Shown piece after piece: positions 12,009-24,600 of a DNA stretch of 64,000 nt. The DNA lies in the NCBI RefSeq assembly GCF_963924675.1, contig NC_089225.1:113307094-113371093 (forward strand), written 5' to 3'. This stretch comes from Phocoena phocoena (Eukaryota; Chordata; Mammalia; Artiodactyla; Phocoenidae). The notes beneath the pieces were generated by a model. That model searched no databases and was not told the origin of the DNA. It saw only the letters and a list, made by a program, of their open reading frames with translations. Within the stretch, counting starts at the first letter, position 1. Every line of letters starts with the position of its first letter. The position numbers and the translations under genes are program-made.

Positions 12009-12033
12009 GAGCGGCTCTTCCCAGCCAACGCAG
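12009..12033 (+). other. candidate micro-exon
   Basis: A 25-nt segment with a good acceptor (TTTGCCATTTCCTCGCAG|) and a donor CAACGCAG|GTTAGT. If joined to 11343 it keeps an open frame (the two leftover bases AG plus 25 nt make nine codons). The segment is GC-rich while the following 300 bp is AT-rich. No transcript evidence is available. Confidence 0.25.
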
Positions 12034-13587
12034 GTTAGTTAATCTTGAATCATTTTAATGTGCTCAGTGAAGTATTTCCACCTTTGGGATTTGGACGATT
12101 CATAAGAGACAGAACTCTCCCCTCTACAAAGAAGAGCTGTGCATTAAGCATTTGACTTATGGGGGCAAATCCAAACATACATAATTTTTCTGCTAAAATT
12201 GGGGATGGAGGAGGAACATACGTGACCTCAAAGTTGCTTTATTTTCTTCCTCAAGGACAGACATTTATTTGGCTTTTTTTAAAGTCTCTTTTAAAAACTG
12301 ATGGGAAATGTGTATGTATGTAAAGCTTCAATGAAAAGTTGAAAAAGGTCGGGGGGTGAGGCATGGAAACAACTCAGATCTCCAGCACTAAAGGAAATTT
12401 TACACAGCTTGTAGTGTATGCGTGCAAAGGTGTGCCACGCAGTCCTTAAAAAGGACCAGGGTGTTTACTAGAACCGGATAAACAGCGTCACGAAATAAGG
12501 GTGAACACAAACATACCATACATAGCAGTATAGCCTGGGGCTCTTCAGTCCCTGTGCCGGGACCACAGCGGGTCCTCGGCATGACCTCAGGGATGACCTT
12601 TCTAGTGGGGGCGGGGCACGACACGTGGCTGCGGCTGCCTGTCCCCTGCCGCCCTCAGCAGCTTGTGTGCGTTGATCCTCTCAAGGCTTCTCTTTAAGAA
12701 ATGTGTCCCTCCCTGGGGGAAATGATTTTCAGCCCCTGCTGCTTGGCAGAGAAGCACTGGGCTTGTGTGCAGAGACCCGAGCTCCAATGTCATGTGACCC
12801 GTGACATGGGCTGGGTCACTGCCCCAAGGAGCCTCTGTTCTGGCGTGGCAGTGGGAAATGGTGTTGAGTGCAGGGTCCCAGGGGTAGGGACATGTCGCAA
12901 CCATAGACCGAGGAACCCCTTCATACTGACAGCAGCTTGAAGAATTGGGGATGGGGCAGCTTGGAGACTGAGGAGACAGGAAGGGTGTCTCCGAGTGGGA
13001 GCAGAGGGGCAGATCCGGGCTGTGTCTGGTGCAGAGGGACAAAATGGGTCGAAGGTACCAGACAGAGGCTCGTCGAACTGAACCACACTGGCAGCCGGCG
13101 CTCTCCAGTGACGGCGTGGGGCCCAGGAAGCACGTGGACCTGCTGCTGGGAGTGTGGACTCGGGGATTCAACAAGGCAGAACGGCCATCTCTGTGGATTT
13201 GAACTCCGTCCCTCCGGTGAGCATGGCAGGCCTCCAAGCCCTGGCCCTCGGGTTACCGTGATAACCCCGGAAACGGATGTGCGGGGAGGGGACAACTTGT
13301 GTCATCTCTGTGCACAGCACCTGCCACACGTGGATGGACGGTAGTGATGCTGTGTCTAGTCCTTAGAGGAAGAGAGACCACAGGCGAGGTGCGTCCTGGG
13401 AGGGGCGAGGGTCACCGGTGGCGAAGGGGCGAAGGTGAGTGCTGTCCCCCTTTACCTCTCCCTGCATGGGGCCCCGCACATTCCTCCTCCTGGCACAAGG
13501 CTACAGCGCGCTTGCAAGCTGACAAGGGTTTTTGTGACCACCTAGAGGGGTGGGATAGGGAGGGTGGGAGGGAGACGCGAGAGGGCG
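12034..13587. other. intergenic sequence; AT-rich island then GC-rich
   Basis: 12035-12335 is AT-rich and repeat-free, possibly a noncoding regulatory element. 12750-12870 has MIR-like character. The remainder is GC-rich unique DNA. Confidence 0.45.
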
Positions 13588-13705
13588 GGGATATGGGGAT
13601 ATATGTATACGTATAGCTGATTCACTTTGTTATACAGCAGAAACTAACACACCATCGTAAAGCAATTATACTCCAATAAAGATGTTAAACAAAATAAAAT
13701 CAAAC
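13588..13705 (+). mobile_element. L1 3' end fragment (cetartiodactyl type)
   Basis: TAGCTGATTCACTTTGTTAT, CAGCAGAAACTAACACACCA and CAATTATACTCCAATAAAGA are the standard 3' end of young cetartiodactyl L1 copies, with poly(A) signal AATAAA. Confidence 0.85.
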
Positions 13706-16162
13706 AAACCCTGAAACTTCTTTTCCCCCCTCCTCCCTCCCAGCGGAAGAGCCCAGGGCCCTCGCTGAGTCCCTGCAGCCTCCCGCCCACCCTCCACCTG
13801 CCACACGTTGTCTCCCATGCCTTCCTGTGCTTCTCCCCCATCCTCCCTCCCCAAGGGGGCGTCTTGGCCCTGGCCTGGCCTGTTGCTTTTCTGAGAGGAT
13901 GTCAGAAATCTGGCCCCAGGTCCCGGCAGCCTCCCTTGTTGCCTGCCCTGCCGACGCCAGCATCCCTCCCCGTCGCGAACATCTGGCTGTATCTGCAGGG
14001 CTGAGTGCGGGCTAGCTTGCATTCCAGGCGACTACCGCCCCAGCCAGGGTGGACCCCAGCCCCCAGTACTTGGCCTGACCCTGAAGTTCAGCCGTGGGAG
14101 ACGCTGCTGCCCACACGCCCACCTCGCCCCATTTATCCCCATCCTGCACGGTTCCCATCCAATCAGACAGCTGCCCTCGACTCTCCAGAGCTGTTGCAGG
14201 GCGCCGGAGTCTGTTCGGGCCGTGAGGTAATCGCTTGGACGGCAGATCCAAGTCTGATGCTTGCCAGTATCGACCCTGCAAACAGGTCAGGACATTGCAA
14301 GGCTCCCTCGGGAAGCCATCCCTCTGCAGGAGGACTTCCCAGGAGCAAAGGGTGCGGTGGTGGGGGCCCTGCAGAGGCCCTGGGATAGGCCTGAGCTGCG
14401 ACGGTCACCGGTTGCCCTCCGACGGGCCCCCCTGAGCATTCCGGGAGGGCGCTGGGCCTCAGGGCCTTGGACAGCTCCTGCTGCCCCTCCGGGGTGACCG
14501 GGCTGCCCCCGCACCCAGGCTCCCAGAAGGATGTGACCCCGAGCTGAATGGGCCCCCATGGTCGACAGCTTGACCCTCTAAGGGGAGACGTGAGCGTCCA
14601 TCGGAGATGAGTGAATCACCGCACAGGAGAGGCCAGGGGCCAGATTCAAAACCGGACCGCATCTGCCCCCATGCACCACGTGGGGAGGGGTCAGAGCACC
14701 AAGTGTCTGTCCGAGCTCTTCCCGGGTCCTGCCTCTCCTAAGGGCACTCCCAGCCCACAAGGAGAAGAAACAGAGACTCAGACAGACCACCGACCCAGGG
14801 ATGCTTCCCCAACCAGCAGCCAGGTGAGGCTGGCAGGGTGTGCTTCTGCTGTAGACAGGGTGGGGCTGGGCAGCGAGAGGAGGGCGCGCAGGTGGGCGAG
14901 GGGATGGAGAGGACAGTGCAGGTCTGGACACACAGCTGTCCTTCCTTGGGGACCCCCACACGGACCCCTCCCTGGGGACAAGCCACCTCCAAAGGCCCAG
15001 GATAGGGCTGGGGGACCTGAGGGACCCCTCGCTGTGGATGTGGGTGAAGGCAGCGCTCACCCCTCCCAGGGAAGCTGAGTAACCTTTTGGGGATGCCCCC
15101 AATCCCCCCTGCCAAGCTCCATGGGCTTTGATGCAAACATGCATCTCCTGCTGGGAAGGTCACAGCCTCACAGGCACACACGTGCAGTCACACACATGCA
15201 CACGTGCATACGCGTGCAGCACTGCCACGTACAACCACATGCATGCACACGTGCTCACACAAGCACGCTCTTCAGAACGGTACCCTTCCCAGAGAGCAAA
15301 CCTTTTCAAGTCAAAGCCCCACGCCCACCCCGTCCTCCCACCTTCCTGCCTCCTTCCCACTCTGATTTACCGCCCCCAAGACGGCTCCCCGCAGAGTGTG
15401 AGGAAGCCCAGACTCCCCAGATTTCCTCGTGGATTTCACTTCCTTGCCAGCAAAGTTCAGGGTTGGGTCAGATGCTTCCCCTCGGCACCGTGAGCTGAGT
15501 TTTCCCAGCCCCCTACCCATCCAGGTCTGGGTGTCCCTCTGGGGGAGGCACAGCCTACTAGGGGAGGGTCCCAGTGCTGAGGGCAGTGGTGGCACACCCT
15601 GAGTGGTGGCCTCTGTACAGTGCCACATCCCCTGCATAGATTGCAGTGGAGTCCCGCGTCCTCACGTGTGGTGCGCCCCGGCGGACGCCGAGTGTAGTGG
15701 GCAGGGAAGGTGGGGGGCTGTCCATCGGTGAGTCATTCAGCAAACGTTTCTGGAGCCTCTTCTGTGTCAGCCCAGGCTGGATACTGGGCATGAAGATGGA
15801 CAGGACAGCATGGCCCTGACCTCGTGGGGCGTGAGGTCTCTGCCTGGACCGCCCGTGCCGGCCCCTGCCTGCCTTTCTCCACAGGGCGGCCGCCCGGGCT
15901 CTGTTCTTCCCGCAGCCGGTGGCTCCTTGGGCTGGACGTGTCGTGAGGGCAGGCCCCGCGTCCGCCTCTGCACAGATGTTTGTGGCCCCCAGTGCGCTCT
16001 GGTCTCAGCAAGCACTGCCATTCCCGGTGGGAGATTTTTTCCCAGAAAAGTCCTCGGAGGTAGAATCTGAGAGCTCTTTGGTGACAGAGACGATCTCCAG
16101 CTGGTTGTGGGTCAGTTGGATTTTGCAGGTGAACTTGGTCAAGCACTATTTAGGGTCTAGCC
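13706..16162. other. intergenic GC-rich sequence
   Basis: Unique. It contains a degenerate CA/TGCACACG stretch (15165-15265) and an L2-like remnant near 15735-15830. Long overlapping open frames in several phases are chance frames in GC-rich DNA. Confidence 0.55.
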
Positions 16163-16262
16163 CCAGCCCTGCCATCACCTCAGCTTACCAGCCGTGCCAT
16201 CACCTCAGCTTACCAGCCCTGCCATCACCTCAGCTTACCAGCCCTGCCATCACCTCAGCTTA
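16163..16262. repeat. 25-bp minisatellite, four copies
   Basis: Exactly 100 bp made of four tandem 25-bp units (CCAGCCCTGCCATCACCTCA plus GCTTA). Copies differ by one base (CCGTG in the second). Near identity implies recent expansion. Confidence 0.97.
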
Positions 16263-16441
16263 ACACTGGTTGTTTTGAATGAACAACATTTTTTCTTATT
16301 AAAAAGCAAGATGCATTTATTGTAGAAATTTTAAGAAGCACGATTAGATAAGCAAAAATGAAAACACTCAAATATACTAATAAACTCACCATGCAGAGGT
16401 AAACAATGGTAACTTAAAAATAATTTTTTCTTAATGGTAAC

Positions 16442-16661
16442 TTTTTTTTTTTTTTTTTTTTTTTCTTTTGCGGTACGCGGGCCTCTCACTGTTGTGGCCT
16501 CTGCCGTTGCGGAGCACAGGCTCCGGACGCACAGGCTCAGTGGCCATGGCTCATGGGCCCAGCCGCTCCACGGCATATGGGATCTTCCCGGACCGGGGCA
16601 CGAACCCGTGTCCCCTGCATCGGCAGGCGGACTCTCAACCACTGCGCCACCAGGGAAGCCC
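16442..16661 (-). mobile_element. CHR-2-type SINE with target-site duplication
   Basis: Minus-strand SINE: a poly-T head of over 20, GCGGTACGCGGGCCTCTCAC, ending CACCAGGGAAGCCC. The duplication AATGGTAAC lies at 16433-16441 and 16662-16670. The intact tail and duplication indicate a fairly recent insertion. Confidence 0.95.
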
Positions 16662-16670
16662 AATGGTAAC

Positions 16671-18570
16671 ATTTTGATGATTACACTTTCAAACTTTTGT
16701 CAATATGGAAATCACTAGCTATCTTGACACTCCCTCCATATCATATATTTCTGTAAAACTGACATTTTGTTGGATATTTAACCTGCTTTGTTTTTTTACT
16801 AATAGAAGCAAACTTCCTTGTAAGTGGATTGTAGTCCACGTCCTCCGTTATTTCCTTGAGTAATATTCTAGGTGTTGGCGTCACTGGGCTTCTGGTGCCC
16901 TTTTCTGTAAACGTCTGGCGTCGCACCATATGCCCCCCAGCCTCGCATTCACGAGAGGAGGCTGGAACACCTTCGTAAGGTGGGAGGATTATTTTTCCTT
17001 ATTTTTCAAGAGCTGAGGACTGTATTTCCACAATACAAGGCTCATGGCCAAGGCCCTGGTGGGTGATACACCCAGGAAGAGAACCCCTGTTTCCCCAAGA
17101 GCAGAGGAAAGAGCGTCCCCTAGAGACAGTGGGCTGTGTCCACGTGTCCACTGCCTCCTCCCCGAACCCCAGTGAAATGACGGAAGAGTGCTCGAAATAA
17201 GAGCCAGCCCATGGCTAGGCTGGGAAAATCTCCCCTCCCAGGGTTGGAGAGGGGAAACAAGAGTGGATGAGACCCACCTGGAAAAGAATTGATCCAAGTT
17301 GACCAGCTGACGGTGCCTGGAAGGCAGCTTCTCCGTGAGGCCCAGGAGCCCCAGGAACTACTCTGCAGGGCCACCCCCTGAGCATGGGAGATGCAGGGCT
17401 CAGCGGTCAGACCACACGGGCTGGAATATGGCACTTGGGGAGGCAGGGTAGGTGTGGGGTTTGCACCCCCGGGAGGGCCCTGAGGCTGAGAGCAGAGGGG
17501 AGCTGAGCCCCAGGGACTCGAGGACCACCCACCAGCAGGAAGAGGTGGGCCCACCAGGGGCTGCCTCTCAGAGACCCTCTTTCTGCCTCCATCCCAGGGC
17601 CCTCCTCCTATGTCTCAAGGCCGGGGGACGCCCCTCCCTTCTGCCTAATCCGGGGCCTGGTCTCTTCTGGCCCTTGGACAGCTTTTCAGCTTAGACATGG
17701 TTTTCTCTGCCGTCGATGGCTGTACTTTTTACAAGCTTATAAAAGTCCTCCAGGATTGCTAGTGCACACAGAGATGTGTAGAGAACAACGAGCTGTGAGG
17801 ACACGTGGGTGTCGGGCCCAGTTTGGCTCCCGCCCCGGCCCAGTGACTCATGTAGAGCATCGCTGGACCACCCGGAATCTGGTCTCGTCACCGAGGCGAC
17901 AGCTTCCTGCCTGCCTCCGCGATCGCATGGGAGGGGCGAGGGGGGATGGAGGGGTGCAGCCCTGGGGCCCCACCCGCTGCCCTCCAGGACCCAGGGACTG
18001 ACCTATGGTTTGGGGGTTCGTTCCTGCTGCCCACTTTCCTCTCTCTCCTGAAAATATTCCGAATGCAGATGTCCTACGTTTGTGTGCATGTCTTACAAAC
18101 ACAAAAAGCCAAACTTGGGAAGGAAAAACGTTTGAAATCCTACCATTTACAGTTCAACTTTGCCTTTTTCATTCACAGACTTTGCTTGAAGCACGTCAGC
18201 ACCACCAAATCAACCTGTTTCGGCCGATGAGGTCTCCCCAAAATAACCGAGTGTGCCCAGCGTTCACCGAGGGAGGCGGGGGGCGGGGCCGTGGAGACTC
18301 ACCATCTACTTCCAGCCCGTTCCCTGGGTCAACAAGGGACCGTCACTCGTGGCCAGCCGACGGTGTTATGGGGGGTGGGGAGCACAGCCCTTGGTCCAGA
18401 GGCCCCAGTACTGCCCACAGAGTCAGGAGCCCCGCTCCCCAGAGCCCCACAGCCGTGGCCATGAGCCGTTCACCCTGAGGTTGGACAAAACGAAGAGTAA
18501 GCCGTGGGTGCTTTGTCAGCTTTTGTTCTGACTGTGATATTTCGGTCCCCAGGGGATTGGCGATTTTAAA
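16671..18570. other. intergenic unique sequence
   Basis: AT-rich at 16671-16930, then GC-rich. 18040-18230 is a repeat-free AT-richer stretch. No gene recognised. Confidence 0.5.
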
Positions 18571-18577
18571 ATGCTGG

Positions 18578-18811
18578 GGGCTTCCCTGGTGGCACGGTGG
18601 TTGAGAGTCCGCCTGCCGATGCAGGGGACGCGAGTTCGTGCCCCGGTCCAGGAGGATCCCACAGGCTGTGGAGCGACTGGGCCCATGAGCCATAGTCGCT
18701 GAGCCTGTGCGTCCGGAGCCTGTGCTCCGCAACAGGAGAGGCTGCAACAGTGAGGTGCCCGCGTACCGCAAAAAAAAAAAAAAAAAAAAAAAAAACAGAA
18801 CAAAAAAAAAT
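18578..18811 (+). mobile_element. CHR-2-type SINE
   Basis: Plus-strand copy starting GGGCTTCCCTGGTGGCACGG and ending CGTACCGC plus an A-tail of about 27. Short flanking duplication ATGCTGG (18571-18577 and 18812-18818). Open frames across it are repeat-derived. Confidence 0.94.
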
Positions 18812-18818
18812 ATGCTGG

Positions 18819-20375
18819 TCTTTCATCATATACAGTTTGAGAAGCACTCGTTTGAAATACGGTAAATAATAACAGAATCAACCCCAGTAACAGTAATAGT
18901 ATCCTGTGCACTTGAGATGCCCATCTTTGGCAGAGCATCTACCTCGGTGGGCATAGCGGGTGAAGAAATCCATCTAGCTTATTTCTCGTAGCGTCGTGGA
19001 GACGTTGCCCTGAATCCACTGATTCACCAGTAGATAATGCCCCTTCTTGGTTTTATCAATGATGATTTATAAAGACAAATTCGACACTTGGATAAAAAAT
19101 AATTTTTACATTTCAAAGAACAAGATGACAAACCAGTAGACACGAGCTCTCGAGGGGTACTGGGCGCCTCCTGCCGGGGGGCTCCCCTCTGCATGTTCTC
19201 CTGTGGTGGGGGTCAAGGCTTCCCTTCTAGGAAGGAGGTGCACTCGCTGTCTGCACCATCTTCCCCTCTTCCCCAAATCTTGTGGCAAAATGGCTGTGGA
19301 AAGCTGTCAGGTTGGTGCTAAAATATTGGATGGTTCGGATAAGTTGTCTGAGCTGAGACCTGGGTGGCAGGACACTGCAGCCGTGCACTGTGTGGGGAAG
19401 CGAGGTCCCTGCGGGGCGTCTGGGCAGTGCAAGCAGACAAGGGGAGGCCACTTAGGAGATGGGGGCAGACACACTGCTGATGGGGGAGGCTGGCTTGGAC
19501 AAGGGCACTGGCGGAGATGGAGAGAAAATCTACTTCCAGAAACATTTATGAATCACTCCCCAGTTGTGCAACCCTGTGCTGTGACTCTGGGGGGTACAAG
19601 ATAATTACAAAATGCCAAGAGTATTAGTCTTGTTTCTACGTTAAGTAATTTCTTTCCTTTCCCTCTTTCTTGTTTTAAACCCAAAGCCCAAGAACAATGA
19701 ACTAAGACCTTAAGGTCTCTGTGGGTCATCCTGGAGGCTTCCAGGGAAAAGGGGCAAAGCTAGTTTCCCTTTTTGCTTTGACTGCTAGGAAGCTCAGGCC
19801 AAAATCTGCAACCTCCACCCTCACCCCCAGCAACTGTACAGGGACACAAAGTGTTCATTCTGGACTCTGTTTGGACTCTTGTCTTCGTCCTTTTCTCTTA
19901 TTTATTCCCTTCACCCCGATTTCACTCCCAGCATCCATGTTCTTGGCTTGCAGTGTCAATACAGTCCGGGGAGGGAGGTGGAGACATTGCTCAGGACCCC
20001 GTGGCAGCCTTGGCTTCCCTCCCTCACTGCATGAGGATGTGGTGCCGAGTTCAATTCAAGGGCCAGGGTGCTCGATGTTTGAATCCTGTGAACTGTCACC
20101 TAGTTTCGTCCAAATGGTGATTGGCGCCAAGTCTGAAGGGCGGTGGGGGCAGGAAAATCCCACCTTTTCTCAACTCCAGCAGCCGTACCTGTGCGGCCAG
20201 CGTGGGCCCCGAGGGGAGCCCAGTCCTGGGGGCCCCTGTCTGGGCAGGGTTCCTCATCCTCCGTGGAGCAACCAGAGCTCAGAGCAGGGGCGCGGCTGCG
20301 CTGTCTTCTCTCAACCCCAAACCCATCCCGGCTGCCGGGCAGGGTCGGGGAACCACCTCTGCATCTGTGCATTGG
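18819..20375. other. intergenic unique sequence
   Basis: 18829-18846 (CAGTTTGAGAAGCACTCG) resembles a hAT/MER5 terminal repeat. The rest is unique. The 298-codon frame starting at 19721 ends inside the SINE at 20387-20602 and is not a gene. Confidence 0.5.
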
Positions 20376-20386
20376 GACAGGGCATA

Positions 20387-20602
20387 TATATATATATATA
20401 TTTTTTGGCAGTATGTGGGCCTCTCACCGTTGCGGCCTCTCCCATTGCAGAGCACAGGCTCCGGACGCGCAGGTTCAGCGGCCGTGGCTCACGGGCCCAG
20501 CCGCTCTGCGGCATGTGGGATCTTCCCGGACCGGGGCACGAACCTGTGTCCCCTGCATCGGCAGGTGGACTCTCAACCACTGTGCCACCAGGGAAGCCCC
20601 AA
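20387..20602 (-). mobile_element. CHR-2-type SINE with target-site duplication and (TA)n
   Basis: Minus-strand SINE whose tail side became a TA dinucleotide run (20384-20400). The duplication GACAGGGCATA is exact at 20376-20386 and 20603-20613. Confidence 0.94.
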
Positions 20603-20613
20603 GACAGGGCATA

Positions 20614-21049
20614 CTGATGACTATGAGCTCTTGTCCCTCAGCTCAAATGGAGTCCTGAGGGGAACCCCAGCTCCGGGTGAGGGGACTTTCACCACCAGCG
20701 CAGTTTCATCAGAAAACTGATCTGGCCACCCAGAGCCCGCGGGAAGGATGCTCGGCCGCTTCCAGCCCTCGGAGATTGTGCGAGGGACAGACACCCTCAT
20801 CTTTCCCCATCACCGGGTCCTGCTTCATGGTCCCAGCAGTGCCTGGTGGCCGGCAGAGAGCGTAGGCTGCCCGGGGTGTCCACAAAGCTGGCCTGCCGTT
20901 TAAAGCCTTTCACCTCCGTGCGACTATGCCTGGGAGACGGCCGTGTGCATGCATGAGTCTGTCCCTGACCTTGAGTGACTGGGCCTTCCCGCCTGCTCTG
21001 GCCCCACTGGTCCTGGCCACGGAACACGGCTGCAGCCTCGGCTACACAG
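20614..21049. other. intergenic GC-rich sequence
   Basis: Unique; nothing recognised. Confidence 0.5.
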
Positions 21050-21640
21050 GCTAATTTTTGGTCACAGGATCTGAGATAAGAATACATCCTGTAAGATTGT
21101 GAAGCTCAGTTCTATAAAGCTTCAGAGTATTTGCTGTCTTGTGTGTTATTTGGGAACTGGTTTTGTCTCACCCCCTAACTGAAGCTTTGTAAATGCCCAG
21201 GAATTCCTTGGGGTCTTGCTAAGATGCTGTGTCTGTGTGAGGTGTGGTCCCCAATCTCTTGCTGCAGACACACCTATTACAGCTATTAATCTCCACGCCC
21301 TGAGGGTACGTTATGTGAGAAGAAATGGGTCCTTAACTTTGGCACAAACCTATAACCTATCGAATAGAAAGAAACCCACGTCTCTAAGTTAATTGCTGGT
21401 CATAAAATCTTATCTTAAGAATTATGTTTATGATCCACACTTATAATCATCTCAGATAAATAGAGCAAGTTTTACACAAATAAATGGAGCCATTTCACTG
21501 AGAAGTTTAATGACTTTTCTCCCTCAACGTTTCCACAGTGAGTCATGTGATGGCAAACTGAGTCAAGAGGAATTTTGCTGAATCAAGGCTTTACCCAGAT
21601 AATATTCATCATGATACAGACCTGTTAACACTCTCAGGCA
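21050..21640. promoter_or_regulatory. candidate distal enhancer with paired AP-1 and GATA motifs
   Basis: AT-richer, repeat-free stretch. Two exact AP-1 sites TGAGTCA (21539-21545 and 21559-21565) are 20 bp apart. GATA-type motifs are CTTATCTTAA (near 21410), CAGATAAATAG (near 21454) and CAGATAATAT (near 21596). TGCTGAATCA (near 21577) resembles a MAF half-site. Motif clustering suggests an enhancer; activity and conservation are inferred. Confidence 0.4.
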
Positions 21641-24600
21641 TTCCCAAAACAAGAATTTACAGGCAGCTGTAAAAGGCGGGCGGGAAACCCAGACCCCCTG
21701 TTTGCAGCGTCATTCACAGCCACATTCTGAAAGACCTGCTGGTTCCCCCGCTGGTGTTGCTCAGTACCTGCCCCTGCAACGGCAGCACCCGGGCCTGCCT
21801 GCTCCACGGCCCAGCAGGGAGACGGCTTAGAGGGCCCGGAGCTGCTGCCCAGGGCAGCGGCCCAGCCAGGGTGGCCCACCACCTAGCACCAGGAACCCCA
21901 AGGGCACCGCCTCTCACAGCTGGCGTCGTGGCCGTGTGAGGTCTGCCCCGCAGTGTCCTGCCGTTGGGCAAAGACAGAGGCTCTTCCCGTTGCCCTCTTT
22001 GACTTCGTCTCGCCGCAGATGGAGAAAGAGACAGGAGGGTTCCGTTGACCAGCTCTGCTCGGGAAACCTGCCGATTTCAGAGCCCCCCGCCCGGCCAGGC
22101 CTTATCAGCTGATCTTCCATGAAGTGAGGTCCTCCGAGGTCTCCCGGCTCATCTGGAGGGGAGCGGGGAGGGGAAGGACACAGCAGCTTTACGCAGCTTC
22201 CTGTGCTTTTCATAAAAGAAAAAAATCATCTCCATCTCCATCTGTTTTCTTTTTCAGATAAAATCTATTTTAGGACAGAAGTATGCGCTCCACTTTACCA
22301 CGCTCGCCTCCCCAGCGTTTGGACGTGGCCTCCTCTGTGGGTGGCTGCAGCTGTGGCCCGTCTGTCCCTCCAGCGCGCTCAGAGCCGGGCAGGGGGTCAG
22401 TCCCAGGGAGCGCGGCCCGCGCAGGCGAGCCCAGGAACGGTCATAAATAAAAGTGCGAGAGCCCTCACAGGTGGCCTGCGCTGTCCAGGGCCCCTGCCCC
22501 CAAATCCCCACGGACTCCGGGACCCCCGTGAGCTCCCAGGGCTTTGTCTGGACTGATGAATCCCCCAGCAGGGGTGTCCCACGGGGCGGCGCCCTGAGGC
22601 TGGGGGCGGCACCGGGAGCTTCCGATGGGCACCACTTCCTGCACCAGCACATTCACCTCGTGACTCCAGAGCAGAGGAGGTCAGGGGTCAGGGCCTCTGG
22701 TGAAACAGAATCTAAGTCGCGTCACTGTCTTAGGGCTTCTCAACAAGAGCGATGGGGTCCCTGTCATTCCAGGCCTGAGGTCTGGTGGTTCTTCTGGCCC
22801 ACGATTCTCAGACAGAGGCTGGTCACACACGCAGAGCTTCAGGACACGTTTGCCTACAGCTGAGGTGGTCACACATCCCTGGGGGCTGCAAGAGAGCTCT
22901 GTGTGTGACCAGCCCGGGTGCTCTTCACTGGTGCACCAGGCCCTTTCCCAGTTACACCATCCTGTCCCCACCACCATGGCCTCGGAGCATCATAGCACAG
23001 CAAACCCTGTCTGCTGGGCTGCCGTGAACTGAAATCAGCCGCAACCCCTCCGGGTAGCGTGGCCTGAAATCCAGCTGCCCTGAGTAGAGGGGCTTAAAGC
23101 AAATGTTAAGTCAACGTTGGCGATAGGAAGAAAAATATATAGCTAAATACATGAGAAAAGAAAAAAAATTCTTCCAGCCCATTTCTAGCAATAAGGACAC
23201 ACATTTTCTCAGACAGTATATTAAGGCATTTCTGGGGTCTTCCCTGGAGGTCGTCAGCCCGCAGGAACTCTGGTGTGGGAACAGGAGGGCTGGAGGCCCC
23301 GGTGCAAACCCTCCTGGGGAGGCCCCTCTGTCCATTTCTATTCTCGCCCGGAACACACGGAGCCTGACGGCGCCTCACCGAGTTCAAGTGTGATTCGAGG
23401 TGGTGTGTTTTGAAATATTGGCAGGATTTTTAGGGCACTAGGAAAAACCAGGAAAAGTAAAAATAACAAAGGGTTTAGAATAAGTTACAGAGAGAAAAGA
23501 AAGAAGTGGCCTGAGCTACCCAGAATAAGTGTCTCTCTCTGATAATGGAAAGAGCTGGAATGCCCCGCCCTGTAGCCCCCGCCAGGCCAGCCTGGGTCTT
23601 GGTCTCCGCACAGACGCCCAGAGGGCCGGTCACGGGCTAGAAGTTCTCAGCATCGTCAGGATGACCTTCCCCGGGGGTGAGAAGAGAATTTTCTCCTGTA
23701 GGAAACTGATTCAATTCAGGACCCACTTCTAGGCCTCAGTGTCAGGAGCCACGTCAGCCCCACCCTGGCTGCCATCGTCAGTACCTCTGGGTCTGAGTTT
23801 CCCGGCAAACTTGGCATTTCTCGACTTCTCAGCCTTGCGTGCCGCCCCACCGCGCCCTGCCCAGCTCCCCACGCGGCCACCGCATGCAGTGAGGTCCTGC
23901 CGGCCAGGTGGCCGCACAGCGGGTCCCTGCAGGTGGCCCTCGGCGGGCCTGGCAGGCCCTGGCTGCACATGGTGAGGACGCCAGGCCACCAGGCCACCAG
24001 GCCCAGCCCTCCTCGTCACCCCAGGAGAGTTTTCGTCTTCTAGGATGACAGTTGGAAGCAGATGCTTCTCCAAACGGGGGAAGGGCCACGGCAGGCCCTG
24101 TGTGCCACGCCCCTGTTCTTGTCGGGGGTGGGGGGACCCTGCAGGGCCCAGGGCTGCACTCAGGCGGGCCCAGGGGCACAGACTCCCAGGTGGGCACAGG
24201 CTTGCACGCGGCGGGGCCCGCGGCTCCACCCTCAGGTGTCTTCTCCTGGCCTCTGGGCTCTGTCCCTCCCTGTCCCCTCCCTGGTCCCAGTGTGTCTGGA
24301 GCCTCCCAGCTCCAAGCCGGCCTCATGATCGCTCCGCGTGGCTTTTTCAGTGCCTGACTCAGCCCTCGGCTCTCCATTGCCAAACTCTGCCGCTCGTCAC
24401 CGCGAGCCAGGCTGGGGAAGTCACGGGGACAGGGCTGCTGGTCAGGGCATCAGAAGACTGTCCTCAGGACGCGGGAGCGCGGTGTGCAGGACCTGCAGAC
24501 TCCGGGCAAGCGGCAGGAGGCGGCCCCAGAGACAGCGAGCAAGGTCCCCACGCAGCCCAGCCTGTGCTCCTTGCTCATCGCCACCCGCCCCCAGGCTCCT

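Noticed and set aside
16163..16262. Regular 25-bp repeats that might suggest a CRISPR array
   Set aside because: Units are strictly tandem with no spacers and the genome is mammalian; it is a minisatellite.
19721..20617. 298-codon plus-strand open frame
   Set aside because: Its C-terminal third is translated SINE (CHR-2) sequence; no domain or splice support.
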